Source: Pseudopontixanthobacter vadosimaris
Lineage (GTDB): Bacteria > Pseudomonadota > Alphaproteobacteria > Sphingomonadales > Sphingomonadaceae
Reading direction: 5' to 3'
Assembly: GCF_012979275.1 (NCBI RefSeq)
Contig: NZ_JABASZ010000042.1
Span: forward strand, 62,001-126,000
Length of the DNA stretch: 64,000 bases
The notes under the pieces are model-generated. The model saw only the letters and a list, made by a program, of their open reading frames with translations, was not told where the DNA came from and did not search any database. How positions within the stretch are numbered: the first letter of the stretch is position 1; each line of letters begins with the position of its first letter. This document shows, one piece after another, positions 55,019-63,903 of the stretch. The position numbers and the translations under genes were made by a program.

Positions 55019-55941
55019 CCCGCGCGTTGAAGGATAAACGCCACCTGGAACCGCCAGTCTGGATGGACGGGATCGAAGGCGAACTGACCGCGAACGCTCC
55101 GCTGGCGAAGCTGGTGTGGTTCAAATCCGGCGGAGCGGCGGATTGGCTGTTCGAGCCTGCCAGTGTCGACGATCTGCGCCTGTTTCTCACCCGTCTGGAC
55201 GGACAGATGCCGGTGATGGCGCTGGGGTTGGGATCGAACCTCATCATCCGCGACGGCGGCGTGCCGGGAGTGGTGATCCGACTGGGAAAGCCGTTTTCAA
55301 ATGTCGAAGCCGGCGAAGATTGCCTGGTCAGTTGCGGCGGCGGCGCAGCCGGTATTCTCGTCGCGTCAAAAGCGCGGGACGCAGGCGTGGCGGGTCTCGA
55401 GTTCCTGCGCGGCATTCCCGGCACGGTCGGCGGCTTCGTGCGGATGAATGGTGGTGCTTACGGTGCCGAGGTGGCTGACATTCTGGTCGATTGCGACGTC
55501 GTGATGCCGGGTGGCCAGTGCCACACGCTGCCGGTCGAGGATCTGCGCTATTCCTACCGTCACTCCGCGCTGCCCGAAGGCGCTATCGTCACCGCGGCCC
55601 GCTTCCGGGGCCATCCGGGCGACCCCGAGGCAATCGGTGCCGAGATGGACCGCATCGCGCAGGCGCGTGAGGAAAGCCAGCCGCTGCGCACGAAAACGGG
55701 CGGCTCGACCTTCAAGAACCCGCCCGGAGGCAAGGCCTGGCAGATGGTCGACGCTGCCGGATGCCGGGGTCTGATGATGGGGGACGCGCAGGTCAGTGAA
55801 AAACATGCGAATTTTCTCATCAATACCGGCGATGCCAGCAGCGGCGATATAGAAGGCCTCGGCGAAGCGGTACGCAACCGGGTGCGCGAAAAGCTCGGCG
55901 TGGCGCTCGAATGGGAAATCCAGCGGGTGGGGCGGCCCTGA
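55015..55941 (+). CDS. murB: UDP-N-acetylenolpyruvoylglucosamine reductase
   Basis: FAD enzyme that reduces UDP-GlcNAc-enolpyruvate to UDP-MurNAc. The 308-residue protein has the FAD-binding stretch [35 protein letters not shown], and the active-site serine in [11 protein letters not shown]. The C-terminal conserved glutamate region is [12 protein letters not shown]. The loop layout resembles type II MurB of the B. subtilis kind. The ATG overlaps the murC stop, and 38 bases separate it from ddl. Confidence 0.97.
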   Translation: MTRALKDKRHLEPPVWMDGIEGELTANAPLAKLVWFKSGGAADWLFEPASVDDLRLFLTRLDGQMPVMALGLGSNLIIRDGGVPGVVIRLGKPFSNVEAGEDCLVSCGGGAAGILVASKARDAGVAGLEFLRGIPGTVGGFVRMNGGAYGAEVADILVDCDVVMPGGQCHTLPVEDLRYSYRHSALPEGAIVTAARFRGHPGDPEAIGAEMDRIAQAREESQPLRTKTGGSTFKNPPGGKAWQMVDAAGCRGLMMGDAQVSEKHANFLINTGDASSGDIEGLGEAVRNRVREKLGVALEWEIQRVGRP

Positions 55942-55979
55942 ACAATGGTTCTGGACATGGCAGGCAGGGACGATCCGGC

Positions 55980-57005
55980 ATGACGAAACTGGCAAGGCAG
56001 CATGTCTGCGTCCTGATGGGCGGCTGGGCGAACGAACGCGACGTATCGCTGATGAGCGGCAATGGCGTCGCCGATGCGCTCGAAAGTCGCGGCCACCGCG
56101 TCACACGCATCGACATGGACCGCGATGTCGCCGCGCGCATTGCCGAGGCCGCGCCGGATGTGGTCTTCAACGCGCTGCATGGAGTCCCGGGCGAGGATGG
56201 CACCGTGCAGGGCATGCTTGATCTGATGGGCATCCCCTATACTCATTCCGGGCTGGCGACATCGGTCATCGCGATCGACAAGGAACTGACGAAACAGGCG
56301 CTCGTCCCGCACGGGGTGCCGATGCCGGGTGGCCGGATCGTACGCAGCGAGGAATTGCACAAGGCAGACCCGTTGCCGCGTCCCTATGTGCTGAAGCCGG
56401 TCAACGAAGGCTCCAGCGTTGGCGTCGCCATCGTGACGGATGACGGGCGTTATCCGCAGCCGATCCCGCATGATGCCGAAGGGCCGTGGCAGCGATTTGA
56501 AACCCTGCTGGCCGAACCCTTCATCTGCGGGCGCGAATTGACGACCGCCGTGATCGACGGGCCGGATGGTCCGCAGGCGCTGGCGGTTACGGAACTCAAG
56601 CCAAAGGCCGGCTTCTACGATTTCGCCGCCAAATATACCGATGGCATGACGGAACATGTCTGCCCGGCGCAGCTGCCGGAGAACCTCACGGCTCTGTGCC
56701 TGCAATATGCCACACGCGCGCACCGGCTGCTGGGCTGCCGGGGCACCAGCCGCACCGATTTCCGCTGGGATGACGAACGCGGAGAGGAAGGCTTGTTCGT
56801 GCTGGAAACCAACACCCAGCCGGGCATGACCCCGCTCAGCCTGGTGCCCGAACAGGCGCTGCTCTGCGGAATGAGCTATGCCGATCTCGTGGAAGCGATC
56901 CTCGCCGAAGCGCTCCGGTTCCATTCGGATGGCGCGGCCAGCGCAAACAGGCTTGAGACCGGGGGCCAAAACGGTGGCCAGACCGGGGGACGAAGCGATG
57001 GCTGA
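55980..57005 (+). CDS. ddl: D-alanine--D-alanine ligase
   Basis: ATP-grasp enzyme that makes the D-Ala-D-Ala dipeptide used by MurF. The 341-residue protein has VCVLMGGWANERDVSLMSG, the phosphate loop KPVNEGSSVGVAIV and the C-terminal catalytic stretch EGLFVLETNTQPGMTPLSLVPEQA. The last 20 residues are a Gly/Gln-rich tail with no family match. The ATG at 55980 was chosen at the family N-terminus. The stop lies eight bases inside ftsQ. Confidence 0.97.
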   Translation: MTKLARQHVCVLMGGWANERDVSLMSGNGVADALESRGHRVTRIDMDRDVAARIAEAAPDVVFNALHGVPGEDGTVQGMLDLMGIPYTHSGLATSVIAIDKELTKQALVPHGVPMPGGRIVRSEELHKADPLPRPYVLKPVNEGSSVGVAIVTDDGRYPQPIPHDAEGPWQRFETLLAEPFICGRELTTAVIDGPDGPQALAVTELKPKAGFYDFAAKYTDGMTEHVCPAQLPENLTALCLQYATRAHRLLGCRGTSRTDFRWDDERGEEGLFVLETNTQPGMTPLSLVPEQALLCGMSYADLVEAILAEALRFHSDGAASANRLETGGQNGGQTGGRSDG

Positions 57006-57906
57006 ACGCATCAAGCGCAAGGGCAAGGGGGTCAGGCGCGCGGCCGCAGCCTCCAGCCGCGCCGCCAATGCGCGCCGGGCCAGGGCGAAGACCGGCAGCG
57101 CGATGGACGCCGCGATGCAGGTGCTGCCGTTTACCGAAGAACAATTGCACCGCATCTTCCTCGCGATCATCCTCGGCGCGGCCGTGGCGCTGGCCTGGTT
57201 CGTGGCCAGTCTTGCCGGGGTGCCGGCCATGGCGACGCAGCAGGTCGCCCGGATCGCGTCCGACGCAGGCTTCGAGGTGCGCAGGGTGCAGGTCAGCGGC
57301 GTGGAGCGGATGAACGAATTGAAGGTGTATGAGCGCGCACTGGGCGAACGCGATCGCCCGATGCCGCTGGTCGACCTCGATGCAGTGCGCCTCCAGATGC
57401 TCGACCTCAATTGGGTGAAGGATGCGCGCATTTCGCGCCAGCTGCCGGATACGCTGGTGGTCGACATCGTCGAGCGCACGCCGCACGCGGTGCTCGCCCG
57501 CGCCGACCGGATGATGCTGATCGATCCGAGTGGTGCGGAACTTGAACCCATCTCTGCCCGGCAAAGCAAGGGGATGCTGGTGATCTCCGGCCCCGGCGCG
57601 CAGCGGCAGGTCGGCGCGCTGACCGATCTGCTCGATGCTGCCCCTGCACTGAAATCGCGCGTCGGGCACGCCGAATGGATCGGCAACCGCCGCTGGAACC
57701 TGACCTTCGCCACCAATCAGGTGCTTGCACTGCCGCAAGGCGAGGATGCTTCGGCCAAGGCGCTGATCTCCTTCGCGCGAATGGATGGAACGCGCCGCTT
57801 CCTTGGCGGACAGATCGCCACTTTCGACATGCGCGTGCCCGATCGCATCTATGGCCGCATTCCGGGACGGGCGAATGAAATGCTCGAAAGCCGGGAGAAC
57901 CCGTGA
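56998..57906 (+). CDS. ftsQ: Cell division protein FtsQ
   Basis: Bitopic divisome scaffold protein that links early and late division proteins. The 302-residue protein has a strongly basic cytoplasmic tail (1-35, rich in Arg, Lys and Ala), a transmembrane helix (about 51-73), a POTRA domain (about 92-165, FEVRRVQVSGVERMNELKVY onward) and the conserved VKDARISRQLPDTLVVDIVER. It begins eight bases inside ddl with GGGGGA seven bases upstream, and its stop overlaps the ftsA start. Confidence 0.95.
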   Translation: MAERIKRKGKGVRRAAAASSRAANARRARAKTGSAMDAAMQVLPFTEEQLHRIFLAIILGAAVALAWFVASLAGVPAMATQQVARIASDAGFEVRRVQVSGVERMNELKVYERALGERDRPMPLVDLDAVRLQMLDLNWVKDARISRQLPDTLVVDIVERTPHAVLARADRMMLIDPSGAELEPISARQSKGMLVISGPGAQRQVGALTDLLDAAPALKSRVGHAEWIGNRRWNLTFATNQVLALPQGEDASAKALISFARMDGTRRFLGGQIATFDMRVPDRIYGRIPGRANEMLESRENP

Positions 57907-59207
57907 TGGGCATGCCGCGCATCAGCAAGGTCTTCGGGGCCGTGAACATCGGCTCCTTCCGCATTTCCGCCATGATCATGGGGGTATCGGAAACCGGTGA
58001 CCTGGTCGTGCTGGGATCGGGCCACCGCGCCAGCGAAGGCATCAAACGCGGTTATGTCACCGATATGGCGGCAGCGACTCACGCCATACGCGACGCGGTC
58101 GAACGGGCGGAGCGCAATGCGGGCACCAGCATCAGCAGCGTCTGGGTCGGCTGTTCGGGCGCAGGGCTCGCCAGCCAGATCGCCAAGGTCGAGGTCGAGA
58201 TCGGCGGTCGGCGGATCGAGGATGAGGATATCGAGCACCTGCTCCTCGCCGCCCGCGACAATATCCAGCCCGACGGGCGCGAGGTGCTGCATGCCCAGCC
58301 TGCGCATTACACGCTGGACGGGGTGCATGGCGTCGCCAGTCCGAAGGGGCTGCATGCCGAACGGCTGGGCGTCGACATCCACGTCATGCTGGCCGATGGC
58401 GCGCCGGTCCGCAATTTGCTGGAAGCGGTGCAGAGCGCCCATCTCGGGGTCGAAGCCGTGGTCGCCGCACCGATCGCCACCGGGCACGCCTGCCTGACGC
58501 CCGAGGAACGGGAACTGGGCGTGGCCCTGATCGAGATCGGCGGAGAGGTAACCAATGTCTCGGTTCATGCCGGCGGCATGCTGCTGGGCCTCACCGCCAT
58601 TCCGACGGGATCGGGCGATATCACCGATGCCATAGCCAGCGCCTTCGGCATCCGCCGTTCGCAGGCCGAACGGCTGAAATGCGTCGCGGGTTCGGCCATC
58701 GCCAGCCCGACCGACCATCGCGAGATGGTACCGGTAAACGGCCCCGGGGACGGACCTTCCGAAGCCGCTTCGCGCGGGGCGGATGCGATGGCACGCGGTG
58801 CGGACGATGCCAATCGCATCCCGCGCGCGGAACTGGTTTCGGTCGTCACCCAGCAATTGTCCTCCCTTACGGACCAGATCGGCCGCAGCCTCAAGGCCAT
58901 GGGCTTTACGGGAGCAAAGGGCGGGCAGGTCGTGCTGACCGGCGGCGGCGCCGAACTGGCCGGTTTTGCCGAATTTGCACAAGGCGCTCTCGGCCGCCCG
59001 GTGCGGATTGGCCGGCCGCCCGCATTGCGCGGGCTGCCCGAAGCGCATTCCGCACCGGGGTTTTCGACGCTTGCCGGCCTGTGCCTCTATGCCTCCGAAG
59101 ATCCCGTCGATATCCGCACGCTGGGCGACCGCGACATGCAGACGACCCGCTATACCGGAATGAAGCTGATCGGGCGCGTCGCCCGGGCGGTCAGGGAATA
59201 TTTCTGA
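57906..59207 (+). CDS. ftsA: Cell division protein FtsA
   Basis: Actin-like ATPase that anchors FtsZ filaments to the membrane. From the ATG at 57906 it has 433 residues; a GTG three bases earlier is possible. GGGAG lies eight bases before the ATG. Visible elements are the phosphate-1-like VNIGSFRISAMI, the SHS2 subdomain around KGLHAERLGVDIHVML, phosphate-2 ALIEIGGEVTNVSVH and the adenosine motif VVLTGGGAELAGF. The C-terminal amphipathic membrane-targeting helix is MKLIGRVARAVREYF. A 161-base gap then precedes ftsZ. Confidence 0.96.
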   Translation: MGMPRISKVFGAVNIGSFRISAMIMGVSETGDLVVLGSGHRASEGIKRGYVTDMAAATHAIRDAVERAERNAGTSISSVWVGCSGAGLASQIAKVEVEIGGRRIEDEDIEHLLLAARDNIQPDGREVLHAQPAHYTLDGVHGVASPKGLHAERLGVDIHVMLADGAPVRNLLEAVQSAHLGVEAVVAAPIATGHACLTPEERELGVALIEIGGEVTNVSVHAGGMLLGLTAIPTGSGDITDAIASAFGIRRSQAERLKCVAGSAIASPTDHREMVPVNGPGDGPSEAASRGADAMARGADDANRIPRAELVSVVTQQLSSLTDQIGRSLKAMGFTGAKGGQVVLTGGGAELAGFAEFAQGALGRPVRIGRPPALRGLPEAHSAPGFSTLAGLCLYASEDPVDIRTLGDRDMQTTRYTGMKLIGRVARAVREYF

Positions 59208-59368
59208 TGCCTTGCCCTGCCGCGCTCCTGCACCTGGTCAACCACTGTGGACAATCCGCTGCGGCCCGTGCAAATCGGGAGCGAATATGCCAGAATGGCG
59301 ACGCCAAGGCGTTATATTTTCAGGTCTTGAACAGAAATCGCTGATTTTCCCCGGAGGGAAGCTGTAAC

Positions 59369-61054
59369 ATGAGCATCAATATCGGACCCGCTGCCGTAGA
59401 CGACATGCGCCCCAAGATCACCGTGATCGGGGTCGGCGGCGCGGGCGGCAATGCCATTGCCAACATGATCCAGGCCGACATCGAAGGGGTCGAATTCATC
59501 GTCGCGAATACGGACGCGCAGGCGCTGACCAATGCCGCCGCGGAACAGCGCATCCAGCTCGGGCCCGACATCACCGGCGGGCTCGGTGCAGGCGCCCGTC
59601 CCGAAGTGGGCAAGGCAGCGGCGGAAGAGACGGTGGGCGACATCGAGGACGCGCTCGAAGGCGTGAACATGTGCTTCATCGCGGCCGGAATGGGCGGCGG
59701 CACCGGCACCGGCGCGGCGCCCGTCATCGCCGAAGCCGCAAGGCGCAAGGGCGTACTGACCGTCGGCGTCGTCACCAAGCCCTTCCTGTTCGAGGGCACC
59801 CGCCGGATGCGTGCGGCAGAGGCCGGCATCGACGAATTGCAGAAGCATGTCGATACGCTGATCGTCATTCCCAACCAGAACCTTTTCCTTGTCGCCAAGG
59901 CGGAAACGACCTTCAAGGAAGCCTTCCAGCTCGCCGACGAGGTGCTGCAGCAGGGCGTCCGTTCCATTACCGATCTGATGGTCATGCCTGGCCTCATCAA
60001 TCTCGATTTCGCGGATGTGCGTTCCGTGATGGAGGAGATGGGCAAGGCGATGATGGGCACCGGCGAGGGCGAAGGCGAGAATCGCGCCCTCGAGGCAGCC
60101 GAACGCGCCATTGCCAACCCGCTCCTCGACGGGGTCAGCATGGCCGGCGCGAAAGGTGTGATCATTTCCATCATCGGCGGCGAGGACATGAAGCTGCTGG
60201 AAGTGGACGAAGCGGCCAATCACATCCGCGAACTGGTGGACGAAGACGCGAACATCATCTGGGGTTCGGCCTTCAATCCCGATCTCGACGGCAAGATTCG
60301 CGTATCGGTAGTCGCAACCGGCATCGAGCAGACGGGCGACCGATCCGCCGCACCGGCGTCGCCTGCCGGCAACCGCAATTTCTCGCTTGGTGCCGCGCGC
60401 GCGCCGAAGCGCCCGGTCCTCGAACTGCCCGCCGAAGATGAGGAGATGCCAGCGGAAGAGCCGGCGATCTATGCCGATGCGGGCGATAGCGCACGCTTTG
60501 GCGCCGGACAGCCGCAGGGCGATTATGATGACGAGGAATTCGACGAGAGCGAAGACGATGTCGACGAGATCGTCGACCCGCTCGCAGGACTGCGGAATGC
60601 ATCGGACGATGCTTCGGAAAGTGCATCGGATAATGGTGGCAGCGGCCGGCTCGCTTCTCCTGCCGAAAGCAGCGGTGTGGGCGTGGTCGGTTCTGCCGGG
60701 GAAAGTCGCAGCAACGACGAACCGCTCGACCTGACCGCCGACAAGGAAGCCGAAAGCGCACATCGGGCCGCAGTGCGTCGAAGCCAGGATGAGCTTCTGC
60801 GGAACGCCGACCGGCTTGCGGAGGAAGATCGCCCGGTGGAGGCGAATAGCCAGGGCCGCCGACGCGGTCTTGTCTCCGGTGATGGTGACAATCAGCCGCG
60901 AAGGCCCGCGCCCCGCGCCGGTGCGGGCGGGGGCAGCACGCTGTTCGAGCGGATGGCCAATCTGTCGCGCGGTTCGGACACGAGCAGGGACGATGACGAC
61001 GATGCATCCTCGCTGAGCATTCCGCGTTTCCTGGGGCGTCAGAACAACCAGTGA
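59369..61054 (+). CDS. ftsZ: Cell division protein FtsZ
   Basis: Tubulin-like GTPase that forms the division ring. The core (about 13-320) has the GTP motif GGGTGTG at 109-115 and the T7-loop region [18 protein letters not shown]. It is followed by a long acidic linker (about 330-545, rich in Asp, Glu, Ser and Ala) and the C-terminal peptide [13 protein letters not shown], which binds FtsA. At 561 residues it is far longer than the 383-residue E. coli protein because of the linker. GGAGGG precedes the ATG. The 161-base gap from ftsA leaves room for its own promoter. Confidence 0.98.
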   Translation: MSINIGPAAVDDMRPKITVIGVGGAGGNAIANMIQADIEGVEFIVANTDAQALTNAAAEQRIQLGPDITGGLGAGARPEVGKAAAEETVGDIEDALEGVNMCFIAAGMGGGTGTGAAPVIAEAARRKGVLTVGVVTKPFLFEGTRRMRAAEAGIDELQKHVDTLIVIPNQNLFLVAKAETTFKEAFQLADEVLQQGVRSITDLMVMPGLINLDFADVRSVMEEMGKAMMGTGEGEGENRALEAAERAIANPLLDGVSMAGAKGVIISIIGGEDMKLLEVDEAANHIRELVDEDANIIWGSAFNPDLDGKIRVSVVATGIEQTGDRSAAPASPAGNRNFSLGAARAPKRPVLELPAEDEEMPAEEPAIYADAGDSARFGAGQPQGDYDDEEFDESEDDVDEIVDPLAGLRNASDDASESASDNGGSGRLASPAESSGVGVVGSAGESRSNDEPLDLTADKEAESAHRAAVRRSQDELLRNADRLAEEDRPVEANSQGRRRGLVSGDGDNQPRRPAPRAGAGGGSTLFERMANLSRGSDTSRDDDDDASSLSIPRFLGRQNNQ

Positions 61055-61116
61055 CCGGCGCGTTGGCGGCCGGTCGCGGCCAGCTGCCGGCGAATCGCGC
61101 TTCCGCTGGTCGTTCC

Positions 61117-61135
61117 GTGCAGGTTAAGGCTGCAC
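61117..61135. promoter_or_regulatory. Inverted repeat between ftsZ and the TPR/SPOR gene
   Basis: GTGCAG (61117-61122) and CTGCAC (61130-61135) flank the seven-base loop GTTAAGG. It lies 62 bases after the ftsZ stop and 44 bases before the next gene. There is no T-run. A GAATC methylation motif occurs at 61092-61096. It could be an operator or a 3'-end hairpin. Confidence 0.3.
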
Positions 61136-61178
61136 TGGCACCCTGCGATTTCGATGGATCGTCGATCAGGAGCGTCGG

Positions 61179-63233
61179 TTGATCAGCATGCAGGAGCAGA
61201 TTATCCATAACGCCCTATCCCGCCCCGGTAAATCGCAGCCGCTGTCATGTTCTGGTAGGACGCGAATCGCCGCCTTGAGGCTTGCGGGGGCGTCGACGCT
61301 TGCAGGCGTTGGTGGCTTGCTTGCGGTGCCGGTGGCGGCACAGGCGGTATCGCAGCCGGTGGTGCAGGCACTGCCGTCGCCGGCAATTGCCGATTTGCAG
61401 GCCGCCCTGCGCCGGCTGGCCCGCGACACGCGAGATCTGGACGCCCTGATCGATGCAGGAACGGCATCGCTGCAATTGAACGATATCGATGCGGCGATCG
61501 GTTTTTTCGGTCGAGCAGAGGATCTCTCGCCCGGAAATCCGCGGATCAAGGTCGGGCTGGCGGGTGCCTTCCTGCGGTCGGATCGTCCGCTGGAGGCGCT
61601 GCGCCTGTTCTCCGAAGCCGAAACTGCGGGCGCTTCGACGGCTGCACTCGCCGGCGACCGGGGGCTCGCCTATGACCTCGTCGGTGACAATGCCAGCGCG
61701 CAGGCGCAGTACCGCAGGGCGCTGAGCAGCGGCGGCGATGCCGAAATGCAGCGCAGGCTCGCGCTCAGCCAGGCCATTTCGGGCGATCGCGAAGGCTTTG
61801 AACAAACCCTTCTGCCGATGCTGAACAGCCGCGATTTCGGTGCCTATCGGGTGCGGGCTTTCGGGCTTGCCATTCTGGGGCATGAAGAGGAAGCCGTCGC
61901 GATCGCCGAGGCAGTGATGCCCGGCCCCCTTTCAGACAGGATCGTGCCATATTTGCGGTACATGCCGCGCCTGACCCGCGCGCAGCAGGCGGCCGCCGGC
62001 AATCTTGGCATTTTTCCGCGCGCGGCGCAGATTGGCCGCGACGATCCCCGCATCGCGCAATATTCGGCCAATGCCGCAGCCTCGCCGCCGATGGCCGTGC
62101 AGACCTTTCCGCAGGCAGTCGCCAGCGGATCTCGCCTCACGCCATCCGGGCCGCCGCTCGGCGGGTCGGCGGGCCAGGCCACGGCGAGTGCAGGCAGCAG
62201 TTCTGCCGCTTCGCCCAGGCAGCCGCGCAAGACACGCAGCGTGAATCTGCGGAATTCCAGGCGTTCAGGCGAGCCCAGCCTCGCCGAACAGGTGCCTCAG
62301 AACGACCCGGAAACGCGGAGGCGCGCCCGCATAGCGGCCCGTATGGCGCGATCGGACCGGCGCTCCGCTGCGGGCGCTGCACGGCCGGGACGAGCGGCGG
62401 CGCAGGCTCAAAGAGCCTTGCCGGCTCAGGCTCAGGCAGAAATCCAGGCGCAGGTGCCTGCCGCGCCGCTGTCGGGCATACGCCTCGACGCGCCTCAACC
62501 GGCGGGAGCCGCTGCGCAGGTCGCAGGTGGCGAGCTGCCTGCCTTGCCAGCGGATGGGAACGCCGCGCCGGCGCGGCTTGCGGAAGTTGCCGCGCCGCAA
62601 GCACGGATTGTCCGCCGGGCCATTACACTGGCTGATCCTGCGCCGGATGGCCCTGCGCCGGATGACTCTGCAGGAAATAGCCTGACGGCGGACAGGTCAC
62701 CTGCCGCTGCAATGTCTGCGGCGGCAGCGCCGGTCATCGTCGCCCGGCAGGAACCGCCCGCGGCCACCACCGGCGGTGTCCCGGTAACGCAGACCCTGCC
62801 GGAACCTGCCAGCCTCGAGGAAGCTTTCGCCGCATTCAGCCTTGCTCCTGCCGCCGCGCCTGTCGGCGGCGTCGACATCACGTCCATCACTCCGCCGCGC
62901 GAGGTACGGCAGGCCGAGGTGCGCGCCGCCCCGCCCGTGGCAGAGACCCCGCCGCCGCCCGCACATCCCAGCCGCATCTGGGTGCAGGTGGCAACAGGGC
63001 GCGATCGCGAAGCCCTGGCTTTCGACTGGCGCCGGATCAGCCGCAAGGCAGGCGATCTGCTGGCGGGGCGGAAAGGTCATCTCGCAGAATGGAACGAGGC
63101 GAACCGCCTGTTGGCCGGGCCGATGGAATCGCGCTCCGCCGCGCAGGAGCTGGTCACCGCGCTGAAAGCGGAAGAGATCGACAGCTTCGTATTCACCAGC
63201 CGCGCGGGCGAGGCTGTCGAGCCGCTTGGCTGA
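61179..63233 (+). CDS. Periplasmic TPR and SPOR domain protein
   Basis: A 684-residue protein. A signal peptide ends near VPVAAQA (about residue 48). TPR-like helical repeats cover about 65-240 (LDALIDAGTASLQLNDIDAA onward). A long linker rich in Ala, Pro, Gln and Arg covers about 290-590. A SPOR-like domain closes the protein (about 600-680, RIWVQVATGRDREALAFDW onward). AGGAG lies six bases before the TTG at 61179 and 15 before an ATG at 61188, so TTG is preferred. Its place next to ftsZ and the SPOR domain suggest a septal peptidoglycan role, by inference. Confidence 0.85.
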   Translation: MISMQEQIIHNALSRPGKSQPLSCSGRTRIAALRLAGASTLAGVGGLLAVPVAAQAVSQPVVQALPSPAIADLQAALRRLARDTRDLDALIDAGTASLQLNDIDAAIGFFGRAEDLSPGNPRIKVGLAGAFLRSDRPLEALRLFSEAETAGASTAALAGDRGLAYDLVGDNASAQAQYRRALSSGGDAEMQRRLALSQAISGDREGFEQTLLPMLNSRDFGAYRVRAFGLAILGHEEEAVAIAEAVMPGPLSDRIVPYLRYMPRLTRAQQAAAGNLGIFPRAAQIGRDDPRIAQYSANAAASPPMAVQTFPQAVASGSRLTPSGPPLGGSAGQATASAGSSSAASPRQPRKTRSVNLRNSRRSGEPSLAEQVPQNDPETRRRARIAARMARSDRRSAAGAARPGRAAAQAQRALPAQAQAEIQAQVPAAPLSGIRLDAPQPAGAAAQVAGGELPALPADGNAAPARLAEVAAPQARIVRRAITLADPAPDGPAPDDSAGNSLTADRSPAAAMSAAAAPVIVARQEPPAATTGGVPVTQTLPEPASLEEAFAAFSLAPAAAPVGGVDITSITPPREVRQAEVRAAPPVAETPPPPAHPSRIWVQVATGRDREALAFDWRRISRKAGDLLAGRKGHLAEWNEANRLLAGPMESRSAAQELVTALKAEEIDSFVFTSRAGEAVEPLG

Positions 63234-63269
63234 GTGTTTGTTCGCCTGAACGTCCGAAGCGGGGCAGCC

Positions 63270-63296
63270 GGCTTGTGCACAGGCTTTGAACAAGCC
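63270..63296. repeat. Hairpin with an alternative pairing after the TPR/SPOR gene
   Basis: GGCTTGT (63270-63276) pairs perfectly with ACAAGCC (63290-63296) across 13 bases. A second GGCTT (63282-63286) can instead pair with the same AAGCC (63292-63296) across TGAAC. The two pairings exclude each other. There is no T-run. It lies 36 bases after the gene stop and about 100 bases before the YbjN gene. Confidence 0.35.
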
Positions 63297-63394
63297 AGCC
63301 GACTTGTCCCCAGAAGCGGATGGGGGGCGCTATTGCGCCGGGCGGCAGGGTCGATGCATCCCTGCGGCATGAGACGAATAGAACCCCGCCCGTG

Positions 63395-63901
63395 ATGACC
63401 GACCGTGATGATACTCTCCCCAGGGGCGAGGATGCTGCACCGGTCGACATGCTTGCCGCCCTGTTCGAAGCCCGAGGCTGGGCCTTCGATGCGTTGAGCG
63501 ACGAGGAAATGTCCGGAGAGATCCAGGGTGCGTGGACCCGATATCAGCTGCGCGCGATCTGGCGGAGCGAAGACAATGTCCTGCAACTGCTCTGCCTGCC
63601 CGAAATTCGCGTGGCGCAGCCGAGAATGCGTGCGGCGCATGAATTGCTCGCGCTGGTCAACGAACAGGTCTGGCTGGGCCATTTCGATATCTGGTCCGCC
63701 GGCGGGATCGTCGCCTATCGCCATGCCACCATGCTGGGCGACGACGGTCTTCTCAGCGTCGGCCAGGCACAGGCCCTGGTCGAAACGGCGGTATCGGAAT
63801 GTGACCGCTTCTATCCCGCCTTCCAATTCGTGCTCTGGGGCGAAAAGGCCCCGCAGCAGGCATTGGAAAGCGCGATGGTCGATGCGATAGGCGAAGCCTG
63901 A
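63395..63901 (+). CDS. YbjN domain-containing protein
   Basis: A 168-residue cytosolic protein of the YbjN family, related in fold to type III secretion chaperones. Typical parts are MLAALFEARGWAFDALSDEE at the start, the strand RYQLRAIWRSEDNVLQLLCL and the terminal YPAFQFVLWGEKAPQQALES. The E. coli namesake affects motility and stress behaviour, but the role here is unknown. The ATG at 63395 was chosen; a longer frame exists without support. It precedes proC by two bases, as I recall in related genomes. Confidence 0.85.
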   Translation: MTDRDDTLPRGEDAAPVDMLAALFEARGWAFDALSDEEMSGEIQGAWTRYQLRAIWRSEDNVLQLLCLPEIRVAQPRMRAAHELLALVNEQVWLGHFDIWSAGGIVAYRHATMLGDDGLLSVGQAQALVETAVSECDRFYPAFQFVLWGEKAPQQALESAMVDAIGEA

Positions 63902-63903
63902 GC

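Noticed and set aside
59309-59353. Short palindromes ACGCC-AA-GGCGT and AAATC-GCT-GATTT before ftsZ.
   Set aside because: Five-base arms are too short to support a named site; kept only as a note that the ftsA-ftsZ gap may hold a promoter.
61201-61209. TTATCCATA, close to a DnaA box, plus TTGTGCACA and TTGTCCCCA near 63273-63309.
   Set aside because: The first lies inside a coding region and the others match poorly; there is no cluster and no dnaA or origin-type AT-rich segment.
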